Shown one piece after another: positions 7,215 to 15,860 of a stretch of 57,668 bases of DNA. The notes under the pieces are model-generated. The model was given only the letters and a program-made list of their open reading frames with translations. It did no database searches and was not told where the DNA came from. Numbering within the stretch: the first letter of the stretch is position 1; each line of letters starts with the position of its first letter. The translations under genes were made by a program, and so were the position numbers. This DNA is from Candidatus Midichloriaceae bacterium. Its GTDB lineage: Bacteria; Pseudomonadota; Alphaproteobacteria; Rickettsiales; Midichloriaceae. Location: positions 1 through 57,668 of the forward strand of contig JAQSWL010000012.1 in the NCBI GenBank assembly GCA_029266655.1. The letters run 5' to 3'.

Positions 7215-9437
7215 ATGAAAAAAGCAATAACTGATCTTATAAAAAATGATGCAACTCCTTATACAGAATCCGATTTAGCATTAATTGAGGCCGCTAGGCA
7301 ATCGTTGTTGCAAAAACTACAATCCATCACTAAAAAACCTAATTTAGAATTGATAAATTACGCTATTGATTTTGCAGCAGAAGCGCATAAGGGGCAATAT
7401 CGAGCTTCGGGCGATCCTTATATCCTGCACCCTATAGCAGTTGCAGAAATAGTTTTGGAATTAAAAATTGATACAAGCACAATAATTACTGCACTGCTTC
7501 ATGATACCATAGAGGATACAAATGTTACTTCGCAAATTATCGCTGAAGGATTTGGTAATGAAGTTAGCAAGTTGGTGGACGGTGTAACCAAGCTTGCAAA
7601 AATAGAATACCAACCAGAACATGTAAAGCAGGCTGAAAACTTTAGAAAGCTATTGCTTGCGATTTCTGAAGATATACGAGTTCTACTGGTAAAGCTTGCA
7701 GATAGACTGCATAATATGCGTACTATAAAGCATATTCGGAACCAACAAAAAAGAATTCGTATCGCCTATGAGACTATGGAAATTTATTCTCCACTTGCAG
7801 AGAGGATAGGTATCCATAGATTTAAAAATGAATTACAAGACATTGCATTTGCAGAATTACACCCTGAGATTAGGAAATCTATTTTAAACCGCTTAGAATT
7901 CCTTCGCAAAGAGGGGCAGTCTTTAGTAGAAACAATTGTAAAAGAAATATCGGAAACCGTAAAGGATTCAGGAATTGAAGCAACTGTAACTGGTAGAGAG
8001 AAAACTTCATGTTCTATTTGGCGAAAAATGGAATATAAGAACGTGGCTTTTGAGCAGCTTGCAGACATTATTGCATTTAGAGTGATGGTAGAAAAAGTTG
8101 AAGATTGCTATAAAGCCTTAGGTGCTATACATGTGAAATATCATATGGTGCCCGGAGGATTTAAGGACTTCATAAGCACTCCAAAGGCTAACGGATATCA
8201 ATCTCTTCACACTTTAGTAATGGGGCCCGAGCAAAGGTGTATTGAAATACAGATACGCACCTATGAAATGCATAAAGTTGCAGAGCTTGGAGTGGCCGCA
8301 CATTGGACTTATAAACAAAAAGTTGATTCTTCTACCGAAGGCACTCAATTTAGATGGATAAGAGAGTTGCTTGAAATATTAGATAATGCATCTAGCGCGC
8401 AAGAATTTTTGGAAAACACTAAACTTGAAATGTATTATGACCAAGTTTTTTGCTTTACCCCTAAAGGAGATCTGATTGCCTTACCCAAAGGAGCTACGCC
8501 GGTAGATTTCGCTTTTGCACTACATTCTAATATTGGGCTTAGCTGCATAGGTGCTAGGGTTAATGGCAGAATCGTCCCTTTAAAATCTCAGCTGGAAAAT
8601 GGTGATCAAGTAGAGATTTTGCGCTCTAAAACACCAGTACCTTCACCGGGCTGGGAGAAATTTGTAGTTACTGGGAAGGCAAGAGCTGAAATTCGTAAGT
8701 TTATTAGATCCAAGCAGCGAGAAGAATATTATAACCTAGGCAAAGCTGTATTAACCAAAACATTTCAACAATCTGGGCATGAATTTAAAGAAGAGAATTT
8801 AACTCAGGTATTAGATCAGCTTAAATGTGATACCACCGAAGAACTCATAGTTTCTGTAGGAGAAGGGGTGATAAATCGAATGGATGTTGTGAATGCATTG
8901 TATCCAGAAAATAAGGTCTCTGATAAGCGGTCACTAAATCCACTTTCCTTATTAAAATTTAAAACTAAAAAGCCGGAAATGTTACAGAATCAATCTATAC
9001 CAATTAAAGGGTTGATACCGGGAATGGCCATCCATTTTGCCGGGTGTTGCCATCCGCTACCGGGTGATAGAATTGTAGGAATAGTAAATACCGGTAAGGG
9101 AATCACTATTCATACAGCTGATTGTGAGATGTTGGAAAACTTCACTAATACGCCTGAAAAATGGATTGATGTAACTTGGGAAGGTATAGGAGACGAACAA
9201 CAAGTTGGTAGAATTAAGGTTACTGTATCTAATGAATTTGGTAGCCTTGCCGAAGTAACAAGGACAATTGCGCAAGATTTAGCAAACATTACCAATATAA
9301 AAGTTATTGGTAGATCCTTAGATTTCTTTGAATTGCTTTTGGATGTTGAAGTAAAAGGTGTAAACCAGCTAACTAATTTAATAATTTCTCTCAGAGCTTT
9401 AGACTGTGTGCATAGCGTAGATAGATATAAGGTATGA
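7215..9437 (+). CDS. spoT: Bifunctional (p)ppGpp synthetase/hydrolase, RelA/SpoT family
   Basis: This 740-residue enzyme makes and degrades the alarmone (p)ppGpp. The HD hydrolase domain is intact, with H58, H72, H96-D97 and E100-D101. The synthetase domain (about 240-380) keeps the conserved ADIIAFR, GYQSLHT and IEIQIRT segments. A TGS domain (about 405-465) and a C-terminal ACT domain (about 665-740) follow. Length fits the 700-750-residue family, so both activities are plausible. This contrasts with the fragmented spoT copies known in several Rickettsia genomes. Its stop overlaps the yraN start by four bases, so the two are co-translated. Confidence 0.95.
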   Translation: MKKAITDLIKNDATPYTESDLALIEAARQSLLQKLQSITKKPNLELINYAIDFAAEAHKGQYRASGDPYILHPIAVAEIVLELKIDTSTIITALLHDTIEDTNVTSQIIAEGFGNEVSKLVDGVTKLAKIEYQPEHVKQAENFRKLLLAISEDIRVLLVKLADRLHNMRTIKHIRNQQKRIRIAYETMEIYSPLAERIGIHRFKNELQDIAFAELHPEIRKSILNRLEFLRKEGQSLVETIVKEISETVKDSGIEATVTGREKTSCSIWRKMEYKNVAFEQLADIIAFRVMVEKVEDCYKALGAIHVKYHMVPGGFKDFISTPKANGYQSLHTLVMGPEQRCIEIQIRTYEMHKVAELGVAAHWTYKQKVDSSTEGTQFRWIRELLEILDNASSAQEFLENTKLEMYYDQVFCFTPKGDLIALPKGATPVDFAFALHSNIGLSCIGARVNGRIVPLKSQLENGDQVEILRSKTPVPSPGWEKFVVTGKARAEIRKFIRSKQREEYYNLGKAVLTKTFQQSGHEFKEENLTQVLDQLKCDTTEELIVSVGEGVINRMDVVNALYPENKVSDKRSLNPLSLLKFKTKKPEMLQNQSIPIKGLIPGMAIHFAGCCHPLPGDRIVGIVNTGKGITIHTADCEMLENFTNTPEKWIDVTWEGIGDEQQVGRIKVTVSNEFGSLAEVTRTIAQDLANITNIKVIGRSLDFFELLLDVEVKGVNQLTNLIISLRALDCVHSVDRYKV

Positions 9438-9787
9438 TCTCTAGCTACAATTATGGAATACACGCAGAAAACGAGGTAATCACGCATTACAAAAATCGGG
9501 GTTATGAGTTAGTAAAGCATAGATATAAAACTCCACATGGCGAAATTGACATCATCATGAAGAATGCTGAAGTTGTGGTGTTTATAGAGGTGAAGGCCCG
9601 CACAAATCCCAAGCATCATGAATTCTTAACAGAGCGGCAAATAAAACGCTGCTGTAATGCTGCGTTACATTTTATTGGGGATTCTGCTGAGGAATATGGT
9701 GAGGTAAACTTCCGGTTTGATCTTGCTATTGTAATAGGTAAGACAGTTGCGGAAACAATTGAAAGCGCATGGGTATGTGATTATTAA
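9434..9787 (+). CDS. yraN: YraN/UPF0102 family endonuclease-like protein
   Basis: This 117-residue protein has the UPF0102 signature. G-AEN near residue 9, then GEIDIIMK and VVFIEVKAR (about residues 34-56), give the E-D-ExK pattern of a restriction-endonuclease-like fold. Family members are thought to act in DNA processing, but their role is poorly defined. It is translationally coupled to spoT (ATGA overlap). The TAA stop at 9785-9787 is immediately followed by a 146-bp palindromic element, so the gene is intact and the element sits exactly downstream. Confidence 0.85.
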   Translation: MISSYNYGIHAENEVITHYKNRGYELVKHRYKTPHGEIDIIMKNAEVVVFIEVKARTNPKHHEFLTERQIKRCCNAALHFIGDSAEEYGEVNFRFDLAIVIGKTVAETIESAWVCDY

Positions 9788-9933
9788 TAGACCTCTTCGG
9801 AAACTCGCTTCTGGTAGCAGGGTGGAAGGAGCACACGGAACAGAAGACCGGAGTGTATTCAATATACATGAGATCTCGGGTACCGGAGCATTGAGGCAAC
9901 CTGCAGCAGAAGTAGAATTTCCGGAGAGGTCTA
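9788..9933 (+). repeat. 146-bp palindromic element, copy 1
   Basis: The element begins TAGACCTCTTCGGAAACTC and ends with the near-inverse, with inverted arms of about 33 bases. Between them is a unique core containing GTGTATT...ATACATG. It lies between the TAA of yraN and the 3' end of the reverse 112-residue gene; its last three bases (CTA) provide that gene's TAG. One forward frame, reading PLRKLASGSR..., is open throughout, and the opposite strand also has an open frame. There is no transposase in it. It is the same length as copies 2, 3 and 5. Confidence 0.9.
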
Positions 9934-10269
9934 ATGCCCGCCTTTACCAGGAGAGAATAACCCTGCAGGAACTTTTGCACTAGATGCTATAAAGCCATGA
10001 GGTAACTGCATCTGCGGGCCAAAAAAACCTAGGGAAGAAAGCCCTAATTGGGAAGCAGCACCTTTTGTAGCTTCTAGTAAGCTTACAATAGATTTGAATG
10101 CTGCCTGAATTTTGCGCTGCATATTTTCTGGTGAAGGAGGCCTAAGCTCGCTCAAAAAACCATTGATATCCATGAAGGAAGAGCCACTAGCGCCTCCTGT
10201 TTCCATGCCGCCACCACCTTGGTTCATCATATTTATTCTGAATTGCTCCAGAGCCATGTTTTCAGCCAT
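9931..10269 (-). CDS. Hypothetical small protein, Gly/Met-rich N-terminus
   Basis: This 112-residue protein is not recognised. The N-terminus has a Gly-rich run (GGGGMETGGASGSS near residues 18-31), followed by an amphipathic helical region and a hydrophobic, Gly/Pro-containing C-terminus. It starts at ATG 10269 after an AAGG ribosome site and is divergent from uvrC. The TAG stop comes from the terminal bases of the palindromic element. Removing the element would leave the frame reading His-Tyr-TAA, one residue longer. A dyad just upstream of its start may regulate it. No secretion signal is evident. Confidence 0.55.
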   Translation of the reverse strand: MAENMALEQFRINMMNQGGGGMETGGASGSSFMDINGFLSELRPPSPENMQRKIQAAFKSIVSLLEATKGAASQLGLSSLGFFGPQMQLPHGFIASSAKVPAGLFSPGKGGH

Positions 10270-10284
10270 AAACTTACCTTTATA

Positions 10285-10318
10285 ATTCCAGTAATACTTA
10301 GTATTATATTACTGGAAT
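10285..10318. promoter_or_regulatory. 12-bp perfect dyad between divergent genes
   Basis: ATTCCAGTAATA at 10285-10296 and TATTACTGGAAT at 10307-10318 form a perfect 12-base inverted repeat around a 10-base spacer, in the 72-base gap between the reverse 112-residue gene and uvrC. No T-run follows on either strand, so an operator or 5'-UTR hairpin is more likely than a terminator. Confidence 0.5.
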
Positions 10319-10341
10319 GAAGCAAAAGTAATTATTATTTT

Positions 10342-12183
10342 ATGAAACAATTTAACTTACAGCATGGAGTAGAAGTCATTAAGAGCGTGTCTGCAAGCAT
10401 GCCAGAATCTCCTGGTGTATATAAAATGATAGATGGCGAAAACAAAATTTTGTACATAGGTAAAGCCAAGCTATTACCTAAGAGGGTTTCATCGTATATT
10501 AACTACGGTAAGCTATCTAATCGCCTTAAAAGAATGATAGCACAAATTAATAAGATAGAATACATAATAACTAATTCCGAGGCTGAAGCTCTTTTACTTG
10601 AAGCCAACTTAATTAAAAATATAAAACCTCCTTATAATATATGTCTTAGAGATGATAAATCATTCCCATATATCTTATTTGAGGAATCGCATGAATTCCC
10701 TCGGATCACCAAATATCGTGGAACTAAGGCTATTAAAGGGTCGTATTTTGGCCCGTTCGCTTCTGCATCTCAAGTAAAGATTGCAATGGAAGAATTACAA
10801 AAAATTTTTCAAATCCGCCCTTGCAGCGATTCATACTTTGCGGGTCGCAGCCGTCCATGCTTGCAATATGAAATAAAGCGATGCAGCGCCCCATGTGTTA
10901 AAAAAATAGACACTCAAGATTATGCAAAATTGGTTAGCCTTGCTAAAGATTTTTTAAGTGGAAAAAGTAATGCGGTACATAAACGCTTGCAAGAAATTAT
11001 GGACGCCGCAAGTAATGCTCTCGATTACGAAAAAGCAGCGCAAATCCGCGATAGGATTAAAATCTTAAATTCTATACAAGCAAAAAATAACTTTGCTGAT
11101 TTGCAAAGTAGTAATGTGGATTTAATCGTGGTTGCCAAAAAGCGCGATGTTGCTTGCACCCAAATTTATTTTATCAGAGGCGGCAAGAATTACGGCAACA
11201 AATCATACTATAATGATAATGCTTCGGAATTCACAGAAAATGAAATTCTAGAGTTATTCTTAGGCCAGTTTTATCAAAGTAACACGCCACCTAAATTAGT
11301 TGTTATGAGCCACACGTGTGAGGCAATTGAATCTTTAGAAGAATTGCTCACTCAAAAATCAGGGGAGAAAATTAAGCTCATTGCAAACCCTACTAAGCAA
11401 CATTTAAAAGACCTGATTGAGTTTGGAGTTAGTAATGCATCTGCATCCTTAGATAAATTCCTTAAAGAGCGGGTTAAGCATGTTGAATCGTTAAAGCAAG
11501 TCGCAGAGCTTTTTTCCATAAAGCAGCCAATAAAGCGTGTTGAAGTTTATGATAACAGCCACATATCTGGCACCAACGCAGTTGGATGTATGGTCGTGTA
11601 TACAGAAAATGGGTTTGACAAAAACCAGTATCGTAAATTCACTATTAAATCCACCCAAGAGGCGGATGATTATGAGATGTTACGAGAGGTCCTAACGCGT
11701 AGACTCAAGAGATTGAATGACGATAATTATCCAGATTTAATGCTGATAGATGGTGGAAAGGGGCATTTAAGTGTGGCGCTAGAGGTACTTGAGAAGCTGG
11801 GCCATACGGATCTTAATTTAGTATGCATATCTAAAGGGCCGGACCGCAATGCTGGCCGAGAATTTTTTCACATTAAAAATGGAAAGCCTTTTCAATTAGA
11901 CTTACGAGATCCTACTCTTAAATTTTTGCAAATTTTACGTGATGAAGTGCATCGTTATGCTATAAAGTCTCATAGGGACAAAAGATCTAAGGAGCTAAGG
12001 AAGTCTAATTTGGATATGGTTCCAGGTATTGGAAGAAAGCGTAAAATTGCATTATTAAAACACTTTGGTTCATTTGAATCCATAATGGAAGCTTCAGCTA
12101 TAGATTTAAGTAGAGTGGAGGGTGTAAGTAGATTTACTGCAGAAAAGATATTTAATTATTTACATAATGTCCCTTATAATTAG
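10342..12183 (+). CDS. uvrC: Excinuclease ABC subunit C
   Basis: This 613-residue nuclease subunit makes the two incisions of nucleotide excision repair with UvrA and UvrB. An N-terminal GIY-YIG domain (SPGVYKM at about residue 24, LYIGKAK at about 38-44) is followed by a Cys-rich segment, the UvrB-binding UVR motif near 200-235, an RNase H-like 5'-incision domain with KRVEVYDNSHISG near 395 and LMLIDGGKGHL near 470, and C-terminal helix-hairpin-helix motifs. Length equals the E. coli protein. It heads a forward run with pgsA, nadD, rsfS, gmk and lptE. Confidence 0.97.
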   Translation: MKQFNLQHGVEVIKSVSASMPESPGVYKMIDGENKILYIGKAKLLPKRVSSYINYGKLSNRLKRMIAQINKIEYIITNSEAEALLLEANLIKNIKPPYNICLRDDKSFPYILFEESHEFPRITKYRGTKAIKGSYFGPFASASQVKIAMEELQKIFQIRPCSDSYFAGRSRPCLQYEIKRCSAPCVKKIDTQDYAKLVSLAKDFLSGKSNAVHKRLQEIMDAASNALDYEKAAQIRDRIKILNSIQAKNNFADLQSSNVDLIVVAKKRDVACTQIYFIRGGKNYGNKSYYNDNASEFTENEILELFLGQFYQSNTPPKLVVMSHTCEAIESLEELLTQKSGEKIKLIANPTKQHLKDLIEFGVSNASASLDKFLKERVKHVESLKQVAELFSIKQPIKRVEVYDNSHISGTNAVGCMVVYTENGFDKNQYRKFTIKSTQEADDYEMLREVLTRRLKRLNDDNYPDLMLIDGGKGHLSVALEVLEKLGHTDLNLVCISKGPDRNAGREFFHIKNGKPFQLDLRDPTLKFLQILRDEVHRYAIKSHRDKRSKELRKSNLDMVPGIGRKRKIALLKHFGSFESIMEASAIDLSRVEGVSRFTAEKIFNYLHNVPYN

Positions 12184-12207
12184 AATGACTCAAAAAAGTG
12201 AGATGCT

Positions 12208-12747
12208 ATGAAAGAATTACCCAATATTCTGACACTTATCCGAATTGGCTTAATACCTTTGGTTCTTCTTGCTATAGCAAGTTCTACGCCTTTGGGTTAT
12301 TGGGTGGCAGCAATAATATTTGGATCCGCAATTATTACTGATTATTTCGATGGAGCTTTGGCTCGCAGTATGGGGGTGCAAAGCAGTTTTGGTAGAGTTT
12401 TAGATCCGATTGCTGATAAATTATTAGTTGCTTCAACATTAATAACGCTTGTTTATTACGATCGTTGCCCAGTGATACCTGCTATTTTAATTGTATGTAG
12501 AGAAATTACTGTATCTGGACTACGCGAGTATTTATCAGAATTTAAAGTGAGCATTCCAGTTAGCAGCCTGGCTAAGATTAAAACAGCAATTCAGTTTATT
12601 GCTGTTTTGATATTAATATTAGGCAAAGAAGCAATAGATAGCATAGAGCTTTACTATATGGGGGAAGCTTTGATTTGGATGGCTTCTGTACTTACTCTTT
12701 TCACCGGATATGCCTACTTGCGGGAAGGCTTTAGCAGAATAAGCTGA
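12208..12747 (+). CDS. pgsA: CDP-diacylglycerol--glycerol-3-phosphate 3-phosphatidyltransferase
   Basis: This 179-residue inner-membrane enzyme makes phosphatidylglycerol phosphate, the first committed step to phosphatidylglycerol and cardiolipin. It has the CDP-alcohol phosphatidyltransferase signature DYFDGALAR...GRVLDPIADK near residues 46-72, with the conserved Asp residues, and four to five hydrophobic helices. The start PNILTLIRI is typical. Its TGA overlaps the nadD ATG by one base (TGATG), so the genes are coupled. Confidence 0.95.
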   Translation: MKELPNILTLIRIGLIPLVLLAIASSTPLGYWVAAIIFGSAIITDYFDGALARSMGVQSSFGRVLDPIADKLLVASTLITLVYYDRCPVIPAILIVCREITVSGLREYLSEFKVSIPVSSLAKIKTAIQFIAVLILILGKEAIDSIELYYMGEALIWMASVLTLFTGYAYLREGFSRIS

Positions 12748-13361
12748 TGATGATAAAATCTAACAGATATAATCTTTTGCCGATTTCAAGCACTTCAAGG
12801 ATGAAAATTGGTATCTTAGGGGGCACCTTTAACCCTGCGCATGAGGGGCACAGGTATATAAGCATTGAGGCTATCAAAAGATTTGGCCTAGATTTAGTCA
12901 TTTGGTTCGTTACTCCGCAAAACCCATTGAAAAACAAAGGGTTGGCAAATACTTTGGAGAAAAGGTTGCTGAGTGCAAAGACGGCAGCTAGGCATCCTAA
13001 GATTTTAGTAACGGACTACGAAGCTCATCTTGAGAACAACTATACTATTAGTTTGCTTAAAAGATTAAAGTTAATGTATAAAAATGTAGATTTTTGTTAT
13101 ATAATAGGCGCGGACAATATGAGGCAGCTTCCACGCTGGTATAAATGGAAGGAGATATTAAATAGCATGCCGCTAATAATTTTTGACAGAGAAGAGCACC
13201 ATAGGCACTTAATCTCTAGCAAAATGAAGGCATGTTTTAGCGGTGGCAGAATTGGGCCAATACATAAATCCGCACTCTCTCAGCGCAAGTGGTACTTTGT
13301 AAAGTTAAGAAAGAACCCTAAATCATCAACGCAGATTAGATATGAACAAAATTATCAATAA
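12747..13361 (+). CDS. nadD: Nicotinate-nucleotide adenylyltransferase
   Basis: This 204-residue enzyme adenylates nicotinate mononucleotide in NAD synthesis. The nucleotidyltransferase motif GGTFNPAHEGH lies at residues 25-35, and later ISSTQIR-like residues appear as SSTQIRY near the C-terminus. The sequence RYISIEAIKRFG resembles Rickettsiales NadD. Two ATGs (12747 and 12750) lie at the pgsA junction, and a third at 12801 starts directly before the motif; the coupled start is favoured. The 3' end overlaps the rsfS reading frame by 20 bases. Confidence 0.93.
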   Translation: MMIKSNRYNLLPISSTSRMKIGILGGTFNPAHEGHRYISIEAIKRFGLDLVIWFVTPQNPLKNKGLANTLEKRLLSAKTAARHPKILVTDYEAHLENNYTISLLKRLKLMYKNVDFCYIIGADNMRQLPRWYKWKEILNSMPLIIFDREEHHRHLISSKMKACFSGGRIGPIHKSALSQRKWYFVKLRKNPKSSTQIRYEQNYQ

Positions 13362-13770
13362 AAATGACAGTGCAACACAAAAAGAAAATAGGACGCAGCA
13401 GGTTGCAGTAGAAGTAGGGTTATGCAAGAAGTCTAATGCTAAACAGATGTTAGATAGCATTGTTGCTCTATTAGAAGAAAACAAATCTGAAGATGTTTTA
13501 ATAATTGATTTGGAAAACAAAGCAGATTTTGCATATTATGTGATAGTAGCTTCTGGAAGGTCATCTAAACACATTTGCTCTATTGCAAATAATATAGCAG
13601 ACGATCTAAAAGCCAAAGGAATGGAGCATATTGGCATAGAAGGGCTAGAAGTTGGTGACTGGGTGCTAGTAGATGCACATGATGTTGTGGTGCATTTATT
13701 CCGCCCAGAAGTTAGAGAAAATTATGAAATAGAAAAAATTTGGAATTTTACTAATAGGACTGAAGTTTAA
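13342..13770 (+). CDS. rsfS: Ribosomal silencing factor RsfS/YbeB
   Basis: This 142-residue iojap-family protein binds ribosomal protein uL14 and blocks subunit joining under nutrient limitation. The core is clear: ADFAYYVIVASGRSSKH near residues 60-76, then GLEVGDWVLVDAHDVVVHLF near 105-124. It is longer than the roughly 105-residue E. coli protein because of a polar N-terminal extension of about 30 residues, so an internal start near residue 35 cannot be excluded. The nadD-rsfS order is conserved across many bacteria. With hpf and spoT it forms a set of starvation-related ribosome functions in this window. Confidence 0.92.
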   Translation: MNKIINKNDSATQKENRTQQVAVEVGLCKKSNAKQMLDSIVALLEENKSEDVLIIDLENKADFAYYVIVASGRSSKHICSIANNIADDLKAKGMEHIGIEGLEVGDWVLVDAHDVVVHLFRPEVRENYEIEKIWNFTNRTEV

Positions 13771-13790
13771 TTGTTAATACTATTTTTGTT

Positions 13791-14432
13791 ATGGTACGCA
13801 AGATCAATAGAAGAGGATTAATGTTTGTTCTGTCATCCCCTTCGGGTGCTGGAAAAACAACCTTGGCAAAACTATTGCTGCAAAATGATAAACATATACA
13901 TTCCTCAATATCATATACAACACGCGCGCCTAGAGAGGGTGAAGCCGAAGGAGTAGACTATCATTTTACAGATAAAGAAACTTTCCAAAAAATGATTGAT
14001 AATTCAGAGTTCCTGGAATATGCGGAAGTGTTTGGAAATTTTTATGGAACGCCAAAAGCTCTCGTAGAAGAAAATTTATCAAAAGGTGAAGATGTAGTTT
14101 TTGATATTGATTGGCAAGGTAATAGATCATTAATTGATAATGCTAGGAGCGATGTAGTAAGTGTATTTATACTCCCGCCTTCAAAAGCTGCTCTTAAAGA
14201 GCGTTTAATAAAAAGGGCGCAAGATGCTAGCGAAACTATTGAACTTAGAATGAGTAAAGCTAACTCTGAAATGCAGCACTGGCAGGAATATGATTATATA
14301 ATAGTAAATAAAGACCTTAACCGCAGCTTTAAAAAGCTGCTCTCTATACTGCGCGCTGAGAGATTGAGAAAGCATAGGAGAATAGGTGTTTATCACTTTG
14401 TTAGCAATCTCATGGAGCAGTCGCATGATTAA
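13791..14432 (+). CDS. gmk: Guanylate kinase
   Basis: This 213-residue enzyme phosphorylates GMP to GDP. The P-loop SSPSGAGKTTL is at residues 15-25, the GMP-binding YTTRAPREGE near 44-53 and YHFTD near 57. Length is as expected. The 3' end overlaps the probable lptE start (14425) by 8 bases. Nucleotide supply links it to spoT, whose substrates are GDP and GTP, although the two genes are in separate transcription units. Confidence 0.96.
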   Translation: MVRKINRRGLMFVLSSPSGAGKTTLAKLLLQNDKHIHSSISYTTRAPREGEAEGVDYHFTDKETFQKMIDNSEFLEYAEVFGNFYGTPKALVEENLSKGEDVVFDIDWQGNRSLIDNARSDVVSVFILPPSKAALKERLIKRAQDASETIELRMSKANSEMQHWQEYDYIIVNKDLNRSFKKLLSILRAERLRKHRRIGVYHFVSNLMEQSHD

Positions 14433-14970
14433 GATGACGTATTTTCTATTCTTGCGGGCTCTAGGAATGCTTGCTATTATAGCGGCTTTAAGCTCTTGTG
14501 GGTTTAAACCAATGTATGGAGACCGTAACTCTGGGCTCCCTATACAAATATCCTCTATAGCCATGGCAAACGCAGAAAGCGGGAAGCTAGAATATATAAT
14601 GAGAAAAGAGCTGGAAAATCAATTCAACCCTGGTGGGTTCGATGAAAAATATTATTATAAAATTGCAATTATTTTGCATAAAACTCTATTGAGTTTTGAC
14701 ACTCAAAGTAATCGCATTAGCTCCCGCCAAAGAATTGATATGAGAGCAAATTTCGTTGTTACAGATCTAAATGGTAAAAAAATAATTGAGGATTTTGCAA
14801 TAGCTTCCGACAGCTTCTACATATCAACTTCGCCATATTCTTCATTAATTTCTGAAGAGGAGACAGCTAATTTATTAGCTAAAACATTAGCGCAAGAGAT
14901 ATCTCTCAGGGTGGCTTCTTCCTTAGGTGCAGAGCATCGAGATAAAAACCTTAGGAAAACTAGCCAGTGA
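14425..14970 (+). CDS. lptE: LPS-assembly lipoprotein LptE
   Basis: This outer-membrane lipoprotein works with LptD to insert lipopolysaccharide. I place the start at ATG 14425, overlapping gmk, giving about 181 residues; the longer frame from 14386 has a non-signal N-terminus. A signal sequence (FLFLRALGMLAIIAAL) leads to the lipobox ALSSC, followed by GFKPMYG, the LptE family hallmark directly after the lipid-modified Cys. The rest fits the small alpha/beta family. Its 3' end overlaps the convergent ankyrin gene by 11 bases. Presence of kdsB elsewhere in the window supports an LPS-bearing envelope. Confidence 0.88.
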   Translation: MIKMTYFLFLRALGMLAIIAALSSCGFKPMYGDRNSGLPIQISSIAMANAESGKLEYIMRKELENQFNPGGFDEKYYYKIAIILHKTLLSFDTQSNRISSRQRIDMRANFVVTDLNGKKIIEDFAIASDSFYISTSPYSSLISEEETANLLAKTLAQEISLRVASSLGAEHRDKNLRKTSQ

Positions 14971-15736
14971 AATCCGCATTGTGGTTGCCAGGCTGATCTC
15001 CACCTACTAATGTTCCTTCCTCTACTACTACACCACCATCTAGTGGTGAGTTCATGGCAGGGTCATTAGCCTCTATAGCACTTGCCTTTGCAGATTCAAA
15101 AGCTTTAATAATTTGTTCTTTCTCTTCCGGTTTGATGTATCTATGCTCGGCGAGTATATCAAGTGGCGTCTTCCCATCTTTATTTGGTAAATCAAGGTTG
15201 ATACCCTTAACAGCAAGAAATAAATTAATTACCTCAACACTTGCTAAGCCACAAGCCTTGTGCAACGCTGCTTCATCATTCTTATCAACAGCATTTACAT
15301 CAACTCTGCCATCTTTCAACAAAAATCTAACTACCGAACCTTTGTTAGCAGCGCAGTGCAGAGATGTTTGACCAAACTTATCAACAGAATTAGGATCAAC
15401 TCGACCATCTTTAAGCAAAAGATCAACCACTGGAGCCTTTCCAGTTAGGCAAGCATAATGCAAAGCCGTTTGACCATCTTTATTAACAGCGCCAGAGTCA
15501 AATCTGCCATCTTTAAGCAAAAGCTTAACTATCTCCACTAGTTCATCTGTTGTAACTTTATAATAATCACAAGCCCTGTGTAGAGCCGTTTGACCATTTT
15601 CATCGACTGCAGTAAGATCAGCATTTTTTAATGGATTAAGCCAAATCCATTTGCTATTAAGCAAATGTTTTACTTGTTCTACATTCCGTTGATTTATAGC
15701 ACCCCAGAGTTGCTCTCTTAATTTACTTTGAGACAT
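14960..15736 (-). CDS. Ankyrin-repeat protein
   Basis: This 258-residue protein contains about five ankyrin repeats between residues 30 and 205, each with the DxxGQTALHxAC and LLLKDGRxD pattern. No signal peptide or membrane segment is seen. The C-terminal 50 residues are Ala/Gly/Asp-rich and unstructured (SAIEANDPAMNSPLDGG). Ankyrin proteins of intracellular bacteria are often type IV secreted effectors that bind host proteins; this is an inference here. It converges with lptE with overlapping ends. Repeats 2 and 3 are very similar, which could allow repeat-number change. Confidence 0.9.
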   Translation of the reverse strand: MSQSKLREQLWGAINQRNVEQVKHLLNSKWIWLNPLKNADLTAVDENGQTALHRACDYYKVTTDELVEIVKLLLKDGRFDSGAVNKDGQTALHYACLTGKAPVVDLLLKDGRVDPNSVDKFGQTSLHCAANKGSVVRFLLKDGRVDVNAVDKNDEAALHKACGLASVEVINLFLAVKGINLDLPNKDGKTPLDILAEHRYIKPEEKEQIIKAFESAKASAIEANDPAMNSPLDGGVVVEEGTLVGGDQPGNHNADFTG

Positions 15737-15860
15737 AAGACCTTGATTATTAAGTTCATTTGCTTGTAATTATAGCACAAAGAGAATGAAAAACAAAATT
15801 AATTTTAAAAATCCCCCAATTCAGTTGAATAAAAAGCTATATCAAAACTGTAAAATACAA

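Noticed and set aside
9726-9983. Open frames on both strands through element copy 1 as separate small proteins
   Set aside because: They are produced by the element's open frames, overlap yraN, and have no ribosome sites.
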